The translations under genes were made by a program, and so were the position numbers. From contig NZ_FNIM01000016.1 in NCBI RefSeq assembly GCF_900103885.1, forward strand, positions 1-64,000: a stretch of DNA of 64,000 nt, given 5' to 3'. Below, piece after piece: positions 26,016 through 36,323 of the stretch. The notes beneath the pieces were generated by a model that saw only the letters and a list, made by a program, of their open reading frames with translations, had not been told where the DNA came from and did not search any database. The stretch's first letter is position 1. Each line of letters begins with the position of its first letter. Source of the stretch: Actinomyces ruminicola (lineage in GTDB: Bacteria > Actinomycetota > Actinomycetes > Actinomycetales > Actinomycetaceae).

Positions 26016-27416
26016 TCAGGCGTCGTCGTCCTCCGCATCCGCCTTCCCAGATGCTTCGTCCTCCGGCGAGACCTCGGCCCGCGGCTCACTCTCCTCGTCT
26101 GCAGCGCCGTCCTCGTCATCGCTCAGCGCCTCGGTGATCACGTCCGAGAACACCGGGGCCGGGGGCAAGGCGTTGCCAAGCACTCCCCGCATCTCCTCCA
26201 GGTAGCTGGCCACGGAGTCGCGCTGACGCTCCAGTTCCTCAACGTCGCGGGCGGCTGCGGACTTCTCGGCGTCGGCGTCGGCACGGGCATCCTCAATCAG
26301 CTGCTTGGCCTCCTCGCGGGCCTGCCGCAGGATCTCCTCCGCCTGGCGGGCGGACTCCTCACGGCGAGCCTGGGCGGCCTGATCGGTCTGGGTGCGCACC
26401 GCTTCCGCGCGCTCGAGTGCCTCCTGCAAGCGGGCCTCGGCGTCCGCCGCCTGTGCCTGCGCCTGCTCATGCATCTCGGCGATGCGGGCGCGCGTCGACT
26501 CGTGGGCGGCGGCGTCTTCCTGGGCCGCGGCCTCGTGGGCGGCGGCGATGTCGAGAGTCGCCTGCTGGCGCAGCTCGGCGGCCTGCGCGTGCGCGGCCTC
26601 TGCATCGGCCTGAGCCGACCTACGTAGTTCCTCGGATTCACGGCGTGCCGTGCTGAGCAGCTCCTCCGCCTCGGCACGGGCCTTTTCGACGGCGAGCTTG
26701 GCCTCCTCCCGGGCGGAGGTGAGGGCGGCCTCGGCCTGCTCGGCGGTGTTACGACGCAGCTCCTCCGCCTCCTGGGTGGCGGCCTCACGCCGCGCAGTGG
26801 CCTCGCGCTCGGAGGAGACCGCCAGCTCAGCGGCGGACTTCTGCGCCTCGGCACGCACAACCTGCGCCTCCCGCTCCGCCGAGGCGCGCAGTTCGGTGGC
26901 GGCGGATTCGGCGTCGGCGGCGATCTGGGCGGCCCGTCGCTCGGCCGACCCGACGAGTTCATCCGCTCGTGCCTGGGCGTTGGCCAGGGTGGTCTCCGCC
27001 TCGCTCTCGCTGCGTGCGCGCAGCTCGGCGGCCTCGCGGCGTGCGTCCGACAGCAGCGTGGCCGCCTCGGAGGAACTGCGCTCAGACAGGTTTGCGGCGT
27101 TCGCGCGGGTGCGGGTAAGCAGCGCATTGGCCTCGGCATTGGCCTTGGAAAGGACGGAGGCACTCTGCTCCTCGGCGCTGCGCAGCAGCTGCTCGATGCG
27201 TGACCCCAGGCCCGCATAGGTCGGCTTGTCGGTTTCACGCAGGCGGCGCTGGGCCTCCGCGAGCTCGCCGGCCAGAGTCATGGCCCGCTGGTCGAGACTG
27301 GCGACCTCGCGGCGCGCGTCTCGCAACTGGCGATTGAGCGCTTCCAGTCGGTGGTCAACCTGCGCGCGATCGTATCCGCGCATGGTTACCGCAAACTCTT
27401 CGGTGTCCTCGGCCAC
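26016..27416 (-). CDS. Long coiled-coil protein with a DivIVA-like N-terminus
   Basis: This 466-residue protein begins with a DivIVA-type head (FAVTMRGYDRAQVDHRLEALN). It continues into almost unbroken alanine-, glutamate- and arginine-rich coiled coil from about residue 25 to 420, with repeats such as SAEREAQVVRAEAQKSAAEL. The C-terminal 45 residues are acidic and disordered (DDEDGAADEESE). The layout matches actinobacterial polar-growth scaffolds of the Wag31/Scy/FilP kind rather than ordinary DivIVA, which is shorter. GTG 27416 has AGGAGGAG upstream. It should assemble filaments in the cytoplasm; a role in polar growth or septation is inferred. Confidence 0.7.
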   Translation of the reverse strand: MAEDTEEFAVTMRGYDRAQVDHRLEALNRQLRDARREVASLDQRAMTLAGELAEAQRRLRETDKPTYAGLGSRIEQLLRSAEEQSASVLSKANAEANALLTRTRANAANLSERSSSEAATLLSDARREAAELRARSESEAETTLANAQARADELVGSAERRAAQIAADAESAATELRASAEREAQVVRAEAQKSAAELAVSSEREATARREAATQEAEELRRNTAEQAEAALTSAREEAKLAVEKARAEAEELLSTARRESEELRRSAQADAEAAHAQAAELRQQATLDIAAAHEAAAQEDAAAHESTRARIAEMHEQAQAQAADAEARLQEALERAEAVRTQTDQAAQARREESARQAEEILRQAREEAKQLIEDARADADAEKSAAARDVEELERQRDSVASYLEEMRGVLGNALPPAPVFSDVITEALSDDEDGAADEESEPRAEVSPEDEASGKADAEDDDA

Positions 27417-27810
27417 GTCAATTCTCCTCCTGGGCCGGGTCGGGACGGCCCCACCGTCCCAGCGTAGTCCCTGCTCAATCCGCCCGGAATCGGCAAATTC
27501 TCAGGGCTCTGAGGTAATCCCTATGAATCCGCCCAGAGCGTGGTGGATCCGTCTCGTTCTGACTCGGAAGGGCGGGAAGAATCGGCGCGTCTCGGCGCTA
27601 CGATCAGCGCGGCGAGGGACTTTGACCTAGGCTTCAGCTTATGGCGCAGCAACCTGTGATCTTCGCCGTGATCGGTGCAAGTCGGCGGCACTCATGGGAT
27701 TCTGGCGTCCGGCCGCGTCTGGCGTTGTCATCACGACGCCGATGCGACTCACGCACGCCCGCCTGCCGTATCGGCGGGTCCATGTCCACGAATCCGAGGA
27801 GAACCGCGTC
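27417..27810. promoter_or_regulatory. Divergent intergenic region
   Basis: This 394 bp lies between the coiled-coil gene (minus) and the membrane protein gene (plus). TTGACC near 27622 may be a -35 box but has no convincing -10. The frame of the plus-strand gene is open upstream to 27694 without a better start. Nothing else is recognised. Confidence 0.35.
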
Positions 27811-29025
27811 GTGAATCGACGGATCCTGAGCGTGATCATTGCCGTTCTCGGCCTGGTCGCCATTGTCCTGGCAGTCTGTTCCGCCACGGTGTGGCGTCCC
27901 AGCTCAACCGCGCAGGCGAGCCTCGCCCAGAACCCCGAGCAGCACTACGTCGTCACCGAACCAGGCGTGCTAAGCCTCGTCGAGTCCGACGTCAAGGTGA
28001 CAGCCACCGCGGCGGAGGCCGACCAGCAGGTGCTCATCGCCGTCGGCCATGCGCAGGACGTCGACGCCTGGCTCGACTCGGACCCCTACATCTCCGTGAC
28101 CGGCCTGGACGATTGGAACACTCTCACCTCCGTCGCGGTGACCACTTCCTGCCCCGAGGAGGCGACGGACGACGCCACCGCCACCGCTGTGGCCTCCGAC
28201 ACCGAGACCACCGCTGCGGCCTCAGCCGAGGCTACGGCGGAGGCGAGTGGGGACGGCTGCGTCGCCCTGGAGAACAGCGACGCCAATCCCGCCGACTCCG
28301 ACCTGTGGATCACCACCGAGACCGGGACCGGCTCGGCCACCCTTGAACTTGACACGGCCGGCTCCGACCTGGTCGTTCTCGTGGCCACCGACGGCGCCTC
28401 GAACGCGCCCCAGCTGTCCCTGTCCTGGCCGCGGCACGTATCCACCCCCTGGCTCATCCCCGGCCTGGTCCTGGGAGGCCTACTGCTACTGGTGGGCATC
28501 TTCCTGTTCCTGATCGACATTCAGATGCGCCGGGCCGACGAGCAGCGGCGGGCACGCGCCGCTGAGCGCGCGGCCCGCATGGCGCAGGCGGACTCGGTCG
28601 CCACCGTGGGCATTCCCCAGATCGGTGATCCGAACCGCCCGCTCACTCGCCGTGAGCAGCGGGACAAGGAACGCGCCGAGCAGGCCGGCGAGGAGTGGGT
28701 CGACCCGCGTACCGGTGCCGTCTATCTCGGTGGTGTCCAGGCCCCCGCCGTCCCCCAGGCGCCGGCGTCCGAGACCGAGGAACTGCCAGCCGAGACCGAC
28801 GCCCTTGAGGTCTCCGGGGCCGCCCGCGGCAGCGCCGTCGTGCCCGGCCTCGATGCCGAGACGACAGCCGCCCACCGGGCCGACCGTGAACTGGAGGACG
28901 ACACTCCGCTTGCCATCGTTGAGGAGACGGAGGCTGCCGGTGTTGATGCTTCAGCCGTTCCCAGCGCCGATGAGAGCGCCGACAAGTCCAGCAATGATGA
29001 GTCCGACGAGGAGCACCACGCATGA
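27811..29025 (+). CDS. Two-TM membrane protein with extracytoplasmic domain, unknown
   Basis: This 404-residue protein has an N-terminal TM helix (about 5-24), then an extracytoplasmic region to about 210 that includes an alanine/threonine-rich low-complexity stretch. A second TM (WLIPGLVLGGLLLLVGIFLF) follows, then a long acidic cytoplasmic tail. Both transmembrane ends carry positive residues on the cytoplasmic side. GTG 27811 has CGAGGAG upstream. The stop overlaps the start of the next gene (ATGA), so the two products are translationally coupled and probably act together at the envelope. No family recognised. Confidence 0.7.
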   Translation: MNRRILSVIIAVLGLVAIVLAVCSATVWRPSSTAQASLAQNPEQHYVVTEPGVLSLVESDVKVTATAAEADQQVLIAVGHAQDVDAWLDSDPYISVTGLDDWNTLTSVAVTTSCPEEATDDATATAVASDTETTAAASAEATAEASGDGCVALENSDANPADSDLWITTETGTGSATLELDTAGSDLVVLVATDGASNAPQLSLSWPRHVSTPWLIPGLVLGGLLLLVGIFLFLIDIQMRRADEQRRARAAERAARMAQADSVATVGIPQIGDPNRPLTRREQRDKERAEQAGEEWVDPRTGAVYLGGVQAPAVPQAPASETEELPAETDALEVSGAARGSAVVPGLDAETTAAHRADRELEDDTPLAIVEETEAAGVDASAVPSADESADKSSNDESDEEHHA

Positions 29026-30047
29026 TCACCAGCCGCCGCGCCTTCTTCACCGGAGCAACCGCGACCGCGCTTGCCGCTGCGCTTGCCGCCTGCTCTCAGG
29101 ACCTGCCCAAGAATCAGACCGGGACGGTCGCCCCCACCCCGCAGCCGGTGCTGGATTCTGAGCGTCTGACCACCATTTTGAAGCGCATTCAGACCGGCCT
29201 GGATGCGGCGGACGCGGATAAGAACGCGGACGCGCTCACGGGCTACCTCACCGGCCCGGCGGCCCGCATTCGCGGCGAGGAGTACACGCTGGCGTCGGCT
29301 GCCTCGGACGATTCCGTGGTACACACCTTCACCACCGACAGCCAGGCTGGGACGGTGGCACTGGCTGCCGATTTCCCGCGCACGGTGCTGACCATCACCG
29401 ACTTCGCCGAGGACGAGCAGGGGTATCTGCTCGCGCTCACCCAGGACTCCGCCCGCGAGAACTACCAACTGTGGGGCTGGACTCAGCTGTTCGCCGGCGT
29501 TGAGATCCCCTCCACCTACGCGCCTGCCATCGGCACCGAGCAGATCGCGGCCGACGACGCCACCGACCTGAAGGCCAGTCCGCAAGAGGTGCTCGACGCC
29601 TACGTGGACGCCCTGAATAATCCCGACGGCGATAATGGCAAGCTCTTCGCCGACGACATCCTGCGCCAGCGCATCGCCGCCGAGCGCGGCGCAGACCTGT
29701 CCGAGATGGGCGAGGTTAGCGTGAGCGCCAAGGCCGGCGCGGACGGCTTCAAGAGCCTGCGCACGGCCGACGGCGGCGTCATCACCATGACCACGCTGAG
29801 CTTCGCGACCGAGTACAAGAAGACGGTCGCAGGCTCGACCCTGTCGCTGGACGGCAACGTGGGCGCCCTGATGGGGGAGGACCGGGAGGTGGCGGGCACT
29901 GCCACTGCGAATTACGACGTCATGATCGCCTTCCTCATCCCAGCTGCCGACGCCGAGGCCAACGCCTCTGCCCTGGGCATGGACCTGGTGCTCGCCTCCG
30001 TGTCCCGCGACGACTCCCAGGCGCCCGCCGAGGACGACGCGGACTGA
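29022..30047 (+). CDS. Hypothetical lipoprotein
   Basis: This 341-residue protein has a twin-arginine-like MITSRRAFFTG, hydrophobic stretch and lipobox LAACS with the lipidated Cys at residue 24. The mature domain has no enzyme motif that I recognise. It contains two similar-sized halves separated near residue 165 (SPQEVLDAYVDAL). It overlaps the preceding membrane protein gene by 4 nt, which suggests an envelope complex. Confidence 0.72.
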   Translation: MITSRRAFFTGATATALAAALAACSQDLPKNQTGTVAPTPQPVLDSERLTTILKRIQTGLDAADADKNADALTGYLTGPAARIRGEEYTLASAASDDSVVHTFTTDSQAGTVALAADFPRTVLTITDFAEDEQGYLLALTQDSARENYQLWGWTQLFAGVEIPSTYAPAIGTEQIAADDATDLKASPQEVLDAYVDALNNPDGDNGKLFADDILRQRIAAERGADLSEMGEVSVSAKAGADGFKSLRTADGGVITMTTLSFATEYKKTVAGSTLSLDGNVGALMGEDREVAGTATANYDVMIAFLIPAADAEANASALGMDLVLASVSRDDSQAPAEDDAD

Positions 30048-30157
30048 AGCCCGGGGCGAACGCGTAGCAATCGGTACTCGCGGTGGGACTACGCTCCCTG
30101 GCGTAATAGAACAAGCTGCAAAGACGGACTGCGGGCTACACCCGGGAAAGGCACACC

Positions 30158-31078
30158 ATGAGCATGTTCGGTGCCGTCGACCTGTCCTCCCTCGCCCCCA
30201 AGCAGGGGGCCTCACCCGCCGCCGGGCCGACCAATGCGGCGTCGGCCCCCGGCGGTGCGGGCAGGCTGGTGGTTGATGTGGACGCGTCGAATCTGCGCGA
30301 CGTCGTCGAGGGCTCCGCCCGCGTGCCGGTGGTGGTGCTGCTGCACACCCCCCGCTCCCAGGCGTCCACCGACCTGGCAGTGCTGCTCGAGCGCCTGGCC
30401 GCGGAGTACGGGGGTCGCTTTCAGCTGGCCAGGGTTGATGTGGACGCCGCTCCCGAGGTGGCGCAGGCGCTGCAGGCCACGGCCGTGCCCACCGTCATCG
30501 CGCTGCTGGCGGGGCAGCCGGTGCCCATGTTCCAGGGCAGCGCCCCCGAGGAGCAGCTGCGTCCGCTGCTGGATCAGCTGTTGGAGGTGGCCGCACGCAA
30601 CGGCGTGAACGGTCGCATCGATGTCGACGCAGCGGCGCAGGCCGACGAGCCCGCCGAGCCGGAGGAGACTGAGGTGGAGCGGGAGGCCCGCGAGGCCATC
30701 GAGCGCGGGGACTGGGCCGCCGCCGAGGCGGTCTACGACCACGCGATCGCCAACTCTCCCGCCGACGACGAGCTGAAGGCAGCTCGAGGCCAGGTGCGCA
30801 TGCTCGCCCGCCTGGACGGTCAGGACCCGGCCGCCCTGCTGGCCGCGGCCGACGCTCCCGGCGCGGATCTGGACGCCCAGCTCGCCGGCGCGGACGCAGC
30901 GCTTGCCCTGGGGGACGTCAACGCCTGCCTGGGCCGCGCCCTGGAGGCCGTGCGCTCCCACTCCGGAGACGAGCGCGAGCAGGCACGGGTGCGCCTGCTG
31001 GAGCTGTTCGAGGTCATCGGCGCCACCGCCCCCGAGGTCTCCCGCGCCCGCCGCCAGCTGGCCACCATCCTGTACTGA
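30158..31078 (+). CDS. Thioredoxin-fold co-chaperone (YbbN/CnoX-like)
   Basis: This 306-residue protein has a disordered N-terminus, a thioredoxin fold (about 40-150) and a helical TPR-type C-terminal region (about 170-306) including EAREAIERGDWAAAEAVYDH. The redox CxxC is replaced by TPRSQAST, so it cannot act as a disulfide reductase and should be a holdase-type chaperone. The cis-Pro motif AVPTVIAL is kept. AAAGG precedes the ATG. It converges with glgP across a shared hairpin. Confidence 0.83.
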   Translation: MSMFGAVDLSSLAPKQGASPAAGPTNAASAPGGAGRLVVDVDASNLRDVVEGSARVPVVVLLHTPRSQASTDLAVLLERLAAEYGGRFQLARVDVDAAPEVAQALQATAVPTVIALLAGQPVPMFQGSAPEEQLRPLLDQLLEVAARNGVNGRIDVDAAAQADEPAEPEETEVEREAREAIERGDWAAAEAVYDHAIANSPADDELKAARGQVRMLARLDGQDPAALLAAADAPGADLDAQLAGADAALALGDVNACLGRALEAVRSHSGDEREQARVRLLELFEVIGATAPEVSRARRQLATILY

Positions 31079-31186
31079 GCGGTACTGAACTGGAGCTGTG
31101 CCTGCGCTGGTGCTGAGCGCGGGAGGCATTGCCACGGGCGGAGGCGGTTGTGTGCTGGCTGACACCGCTCACGATGGCAGAGCGTC

Positions 31187-31218
31187 GGCGCCCGCCCCCT
31201 GTGCCGGGGACGGGCGCC
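31187..31218. terminator. Bidirectional hairpin between convergent genes
   Basis: GGCGCCCGCCCC pairs with GGGGACGGGCGCC (one bulge) around CTGTGCC, between the co-chaperone and glgP stops. It can serve both strands. Confidence 0.7.
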
Positions 31219-31246
31219 GTCGTCGTGTGCTGCGGTGCGCGGGCCG

Positions 31247-33607
31247 TCAGGCGACCGGCTGGGGCTCGATGCCCCACACCTTGGCGTAGTCGCTGATGGT
31301 GCGGTCGGAGGAGAAGCGGCCGGAGCGGGTGATGTTCACCCACGCCTTGCGCTGCCAGGCGCGCTGGTCGGCGTAGTCGGCGGCCATGGCGTCCTTGGCC
31401 TCCCGGTAGGCGGCGAAGTCGCCGAGCACGTAGTAGACGTCGGCGTGCTCGCCGCCCTCCAGCAGGCTGCGGCGCAGGTCCGCGAACCAGCCCGAGCCGT
31501 TGTCGTCCAGGGTGCCGTCGGTGAAGGCGTCCAGCACCCGCTTGAGCCCGGGGACGGTCTCGTAGGTGGTGCGCGGGTTGTAGGACTCGCGCAGGGCGGG
31601 CAGCTCGTCCTCGGTGGCGCCGAAGATGTAGGCGTTGTCGTCGCCGACGGCGTCCAGGATCTCTACGTTGGCGCCGTCGAGGGTGCCCAGGGTCAGCGCG
31701 CCGTTCATCATGAACTTCATGTTGGAGGTGCCGGAGGCCTCCTTACCGGCCATGGAGATCTGCTCGGAGACGTCGGCGGCCGGGATGATGTGCTCGGCGG
31801 GGGAGACGTTGTAGTTGTGGATGAACACGACCTTCAGGGTCTTAGAGACCACCGGGTCGTTGTTAACCAGGTCCGCGATGGCGTTGATGAGCTTGATGAT
31901 GCCCTTGGCCCGGATGTAGCCGGGGGCGGCCTTCGCGCCGAAGATGAATACGCGCGGCGGCACCTGCAGCGACGGATTCTCCTTCATACGGAAGTACAGG
32001 TCCAGGATGTAGATCGCGTTGAGCAGCTGGCGCTTGTACTCGTGCAGGCGCTTGATCTGCACGTCGAAGATCGCGTCGGGGTCGATCTCGACGCCCTCGC
32101 GCTCGGCCACCCAGGCGGCGAAGTCCACCTTGTTGGCGTGCTTGATCTCGGCCAGGCGGTCCAGCAGCGCGTCATCGGCGGCTTCGGTGTGGGCGGCGAG
32201 TAGGGACAGGTCCTTGACCCAGGCGTCGGAGCCGGCGACCTCGTCCAGCAGCGCGGACAGGCGCGGGTTGCACTGGCGCAGCCAGCGGCGCGGGGTCACG
32301 CCGTTGGTCTTGTTGTTGAAGCGCTCGGGCCAGATGTCGTGCCACTCCTTGAGCGTGTCCCGCTTGATGATGTCGGTGTGCAGGGCGGCCACGCCGTTGA
32401 TGGAGTAGGAGGCGTAGCAGGCGATCCAGGCCATGCGGACCTTGTCGCCGGCCAGGGGCGCCATGTAGTCGATCCGCGCCTGGTCCAGGCCGCGCTCGGC
32501 CATGTCCTGGCGGAAGCGGCGGTCGATCTCGCGGACGATCTCGGTGATGCGCGGGAACAGCCGCTCGAAGATGGACATCTCCCAGGTCTCCAGGGCCTCG
32601 GCCAGCACCGTGTGGTTGGTGTAGGCGAAGGTCTTGGTGACGACCTCCCAGGCCTGGTCCCAGCCCAGGTGGTGCTCGTCCATGAGCAGGCGCATCAGTT
32701 CGGGGATGGCCAGCACCGGGTGGGTGTCGTTGAGCTGGACGGAGTTGAACTCGGCGAAGCGGCTCAGGTCCTCACCGTGGTGGGTGACGTAGTTGTCGAC
32801 GATCTCCTGCAGCGAGGCGGAGCAGAAGAAGTACTGCTGGCGCACCCGCAGGACCTTGCCCTCGTAGGTGGTGTCGTTGGGGTAGAGCACGCGGGAGATG
32901 TCAGCGGTGCGCTCGCGCTCGACGATGGCGTCGGTGAAGCGCTGGGAGTTGAAGGCGTCGTAGTCGAACTCCTCCATGGGCTCGGCCCGCCACAGCCTCA
33001 GCGTGACCACGTTCTTGGTGCCGTAGCCGGTGATCGGCATGTCGTAGGGGACGGCGCGCACGGTCAGGTCGTTGTAGCGGACGATGCGCTGCGCCTCCTC
33101 GCGGCGCACCACGAAGGGGTAGCCCTCCTCCATCCACGGGTCCGGGTGCTCGGTCTGGAAGCCGTCCTCGAACAGCTGCTTGAACAGCCCGTAGCGGTAC
33201 AGAATGCCGTAGCCGGCCACGGGCAGGTCCAGGGTGGCGCAGGAGTCGAGGAAGCAGGCGGCCAGACGGCCGAGTCCGCCGTTGCCCAGGGCGGCGTCGG
33301 GCTCCTGCTCGAGGATGTCGGTGAGGTTCTGCCCGAAGGCGTTGACGGCCTGGGCGGCCTCCTCGACCAGCCCGAGGTTGGTCAGGTTGTTCAGTAGGGC
33401 GCGTCCCTCGAGGAACTCGGCGGAGAAGTAGTGCTCCATCCTGCCGGCGCGGTACTTCTGCTCGGTGGCGTACCAGTCGTCCGCGATGGCGTCGACGACG
33501 GCGGCGGACAGTCCCTGCCACACCTCCATCTGCGTGGAGGCGCCGGCGGGACGGCCCGAGGCGGACCGGACCTGGGATGGCACGGTCTGGGCCAGGTTCT
33601 GCGTCAT
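31247..33607 (-). CDS. glgP: Glycogen/maltodextrin phosphorylase
   Basis: This 786-residue GT35 enzyme releases glucose 1-phosphate from alpha-1,4-glucan ends. It spans the family, from LNNLTNLGLVEEAAQ and EPDAALGNGGLGRLAACFLD (N-domain) to the pyridoxal-phosphate site EASGTSNMKFMMNGALTLGT, whose Lys forms the Schiff base, and IKRLHEYKRQLLN. The allosteric N-terminal extension of animal enzymes is missing, as usual in bacteria. GGGAAG precedes the ATG. It is the last gene of the glycogen cluster, but a terminator before it (33877-33920) and a 270-bp leader give it its own promoter. Confidence 0.95.
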   Translation of the reverse strand: MTQNLAQTVPSQVRSASGRPAGASTQMEVWQGLSAAVVDAIADDWYATEQKYRAGRMEHYFSAEFLEGRALLNNLTNLGLVEEAAQAVNAFGQNLTDILEQEPDAALGNGGLGRLAACFLDSCATLDLPVAGYGILYRYGLFKQLFEDGFQTEHPDPWMEEGYPFVVRREEAQRIVRYNDLTVRAVPYDMPITGYGTKNVVTLRLWRAEPMEEFDYDAFNSQRFTDAIVERERTADISRVLYPNDTTYEGKVLRVRQQYFFCSASLQEIVDNYVTHHGEDLSRFAEFNSVQLNDTHPVLAIPELMRLLMDEHHLGWDQAWEVVTKTFAYTNHTVLAEALETWEMSIFERLFPRITEIVREIDRRFRQDMAERGLDQARIDYMAPLAGDKVRMAWIACYASYSINGVAALHTDIIKRDTLKEWHDIWPERFNNKTNGVTPRRWLRQCNPRLSALLDEVAGSDAWVKDLSLLAAHTEAADDALLDRLAEIKHANKVDFAAWVAEREGVEIDPDAIFDVQIKRLHEYKRQLLNAIYILDLYFRMKENPSLQVPPRVFIFGAKAAPGYIRAKGIIKLINAIADLVNNDPVVSKTLKVVFIHNYNVSPAEHIIPAADVSEQISMAGKEASGTSNMKFMMNGALTLGTLDGANVEILDAVGDDNAYIFGATEDELPALRESYNPRTTYETVPGLKRVLDAFTDGTLDDNGSGWFADLRRSLLEGGEHADVYYVLGDFAAYREAKDAMAADYADQRAWQRKAWVNITRSGRFSSDRTISDYAKVWGIEPQPVA

Positions 33608-33876
33608 TCTTCTTCCCTTGTCAGACTACGGAGACCACCGCTGCAAGAGAACCTGCAACGGCTGAAAAAGTGTACATGGGGTTGGTTCGCTACCTAGGGC
33701 GGGGACCGCACGCATGCACGCACCGGGACCATACCCGTCTCTGCAATGTTACTGGACCGCTTTGTTGCTCACAGCGGTGTGGTTGCGGCCGCGTCTGGAG
33801 CGCGGAACCCACTGAACTGCGGAAACAGGGCCGAAAGTCCGCACCTGACGGCGGTGTGAGACGCGCCGGACCGGAG
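33608..33876. promoter_or_regulatory. glgP leader region
   Basis: This 269-bp non-coding region upstream of glgP presumably holds its promoter. Several short inverted motifs are present, but I could not pick a convincing -35/-10 pair or a known operator. Confidence 0.3.
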
Positions 33877-33920
33877 AAAAACGCGCCGGGGCCGCCGCAC
33901 GTGGCGACGGCCCCGGCGCG
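33877..33920 (-). terminator. Intrinsic terminator of glgB
   Basis: On the minus strand the arms CGCGCCGGGGCCG and CGGCCCCGGCGCG form a perfect 13-bp stem followed by TTTTTCTCC. This is the clearest rho-independent terminator in the window. It ends the glgB transcript. Confidence 0.92.
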
Positions 33921-33958
33921 CCGGAGGGGGACAGCCGAGCGGCTATCGCCTCGGCGGC

Positions 33959-36211
33959 TCAGTCCCGCGACGGGCGCAGGAAGATCGCGCCCATCGGGGG
34001 GACCCGCAGCCGCACGGAGGCGGGCCGGCCGTTCCAGGGCAGTTCCTCGGCCTCCACGTGGCCGAGGTTGCCCACGCCGGAGCCGCCGTACTCGGGGGCG
34101 TCGGTGTTGATGACCTCGTCCCAGCCGCCCGCGAAGGGCAGCCCCACCCGGTAGCCCTCGTGCGGGGTGCCGGCGAAGTTGACGACCACCGCCACCAGGT
34201 CCGAGCGGCCGTCCGGCCCGGTGCCCTTGCGCAGGTAGGACAGTACGTTGTGGTCGCCGTCGCCCGCCTCGATCCACTCGAAGCCGCGGTGGGAGAAGTC
34301 ATCCGACCACAGGGCGGGGGAGTCCTTGTAGAAGGCGTTCAGGTCGCTGACCAGCCGCAGCAGGCCGGTGTGCCCCGGGTCGTCCAGGATCCACCAGTCC
34401 AGGGAGTTGTCCGAGTTCCACTCGGCGCCCTGCCCGAACTCCTGCCCCATGAACAGCAGCTGCTTGCCGGGGTGCGACCACTGGTAGGCGTACAGCGCGC
34501 GCAGGCCCGCCAGCTCCTGCCAGGCATCTCCCGGCATCTTGGACAGCAGCGAGCCCTTGCCGTGCACGACCTCGTCGTGGCTCAGCGGCAGGATGAACTG
34601 CTCGGAGAAGGCGTACACCAGTGAGAAGGTCAGCTCCCCGTGGTGGTAGCGGCGGTTGATGGGCTCCTCGGCCAGGTAGCGCAGGGTGTCGTTCATCCAC
34701 CCCATGTTCCACTTCAGGCCGAAGCCCAGCCCGCCGTACTCGGTGGGGGCGGTCACGCCCGGCCAGGCGGTGGACTCCTCGGCGATCATGACCGTGCCGG
34801 GGTTCTTCCGGTAGGCGGTGGCGGTGGCCTCCTGCAGGAAGCTGATCGCCTCCAGGTTCTCCCGGCCCCCGAACTGGTTGGGGTGCCACTGGCCCTCCTC
34901 GCGGGAGTAGTCCAGGTAGAGCATGGAGGCGACGGCGTCCACGCGCAGCCCGTCGACGTGGAACTCGCCCAGCCAGTACAGGGCGTTGGCCACCAGGAAG
35001 TTGCGTACCTCGTTGCGGCCGAAGTTGAACACGTAGGTGCCCCAGTCGGGGTGCTCGCCGCGCTGCGGGTCCGGGTCCTCGTACAGGGGCGTGCCGTCGA
35101 AGCGGGCCAGCGCCCACTCGTCCTTGGGGAAGTGGGCCGGCACCCAGTCCAGGATGACGCCGATGCCGGCCTGGTGCAGCTGGTCCACCAGGTAGCGGAA
35201 GTCGTCCGGAGTGCCGAAGCGCGCGGTGGGGGCGTAGTAGCCGGAGACCTGGTAGCCCCAGGAGCCGCCGAAGGGGTGCTCGGCCACGGGCATGAACTCC
35301 ACGTGAGTGAAGCCGGCATCCTTTACATAGGGGACCAGCTCGTCGGCCAGGCCCCGGTAGCCCAGGCCCTGCCGCCAGGAGCCGATGTGCACCTCGTAGA
35401 CGCTCATCGGCCCGGAGTGCGGGTCGGTGACGGCGCGGCGGGACATCCACTCCTCGTCGTTCCACTCGTGGAAGCGGTCGGTGACCACGGAGGCGGTGGC
35501 GGGCGGCACCTCGGTGGCACGCGCCATCGGGTCGGCCTTCTGGTGCCAGGAGCCGTCCTGGAAGCACAGCTCGAACTTGTAGCGCGCGCCCACGCCCACG
35601 CCGGGGATGAACAGCTCCCACACGCCGGAGGCGCCCAGGGAGCGCATGGCGGAGGCGGTGCCGTCCCAGTAGTTGAAGTCGCCGACCACGCGCACGGCCC
35701 GCGCGTTGGGGGCCCACACCGCGAAGGCGACGCCCTCGACGTCACCCATGGTGCCGGAGTAGCGCTTGACATGCGCGCCCAGCACCTCCCACAGCTCCTC
35801 ATGACGGCCCTCTGAGATGAGGTAGGTGTCCATCTCTCCCAGGGTCGGCAGGAACCGGTAGGGATCGTCGACGGTGATGGTCTCCTCCCCGTAGGTCACC
35901 TTGATGCGGTAGTCCGGGATGGCGTCGCCGGGCACGACGGCGACCCATACGCCATCCTGCTCATGGCGGGCGGGGAAGGAGCCCTCGGGCGTCACGACGA
36001 CGACGGCGTCGGCGAGGTGGCGCACGGTACGGATCGTCACGCCGTCCTCGCCCACGTGGGCGCCGAGCACCTCGTGTGGGTTGTGGTAGCGGGCGTAGGC
36101 GACATCCGCAAGGACCCAGGGGTCTACCGGGACCGGTGCGGGTCCGGCGACCTCCGGCGGCGGGGCGTCGTTGGATTCGGGGGCGGGCTCGGGGCTGGTG
36201 ACGTCGGTCAT
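33959..36211 (-). CDS. glgB: 1,4-alpha-glucan branching enzyme
   Basis: This 750-residue GH13 enzyme has a leader of about 30 proline-rich residues, an N1 module, a CBM48 domain (about 150-250) and the catalytic barrel. The motifs are [14 protein letters not shown] with the nucleophile Asp, MIAEES with the acid/base Glu and [21 protein letters not shown] and [15 protein letters not shown] are typical of GlgB. It makes alpha-1,6 branches on the chain grown by GlgE. ATG 36211 with GGGAG upstream is preferred to an in-frame ATG at 36289. A 112-bp gap separates it from mak. Confidence 0.95.
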   Translation of the reverse strand: MTDVTSPEPAPESNDAPPPEVAGPAPVPVDPWVLADVAYARYHNPHEVLGAHVGEDGVTIRTVRHLADAVVVVTPEGSFPARHEQDGVWVAVVPGDAIPDYRIKVTYGEETITVDDPYRFLPTLGEMDTYLISEGRHEELWEVLGAHVKRYSGTMGDVEGVAFAVWAPNARAVRVVGDFNYWDGTASAMRSLGASGVWELFIPGVGVGARYKFELCFQDGSWHQKADPMARATEVPPATASVVTDRFHEWNDEEWMSRRAVTDPHSGPMSVYEVHIGSWRQGLGYRGLADELVPYVKDAGFTHVEFMPVAEHPFGGSWGYQVSGYYAPTARFGTPDDFRYLVDQLHQAGIGVILDWVPAHFPKDEWALARFDGTPLYEDPDPQRGEHPDWGTYVFNFGRNEVRNFLVANALYWLGEFHVDGLRVDAVASMLYLDYSREEGQWHPNQFGGRENLEAISFLQEATATAYRKNPGTVMIAEESTAWPGVTAPTEYGGLGFGLKWNMGWMNDTLRYLAEEPINRRYHHGELTFSLVYAFSEQFILPLSHDEVVHGKGSLLSKMPGDAWQELAGLRALYAYQWSHPGKQLLFMGQEFGQGAEWNSDNSLDWWILDDPGHTGLLRLVSDLNAFYKDSPALWSDDFSHRGFEWIEAGDGDHNVLSYLRKGTGPDGRSDLVAVVVNFAGTPHEGYRVGLPFAGGWDEVINTDAPEYGGSGVGNLGHVEAEELPWNGRPASVRLRVPPMGAIFLRPSRD

Positions 36212-36323
36212 GTTCTCACTCTCCCATGCGGTGACCGGCTGCGGGGGGACTTTATACCGGTGCAACCCGGCGTGGACGATGCGTCTCACGCGACCGCTGG
36301 CGGCAGCGTCAGACGCCTTGGGG

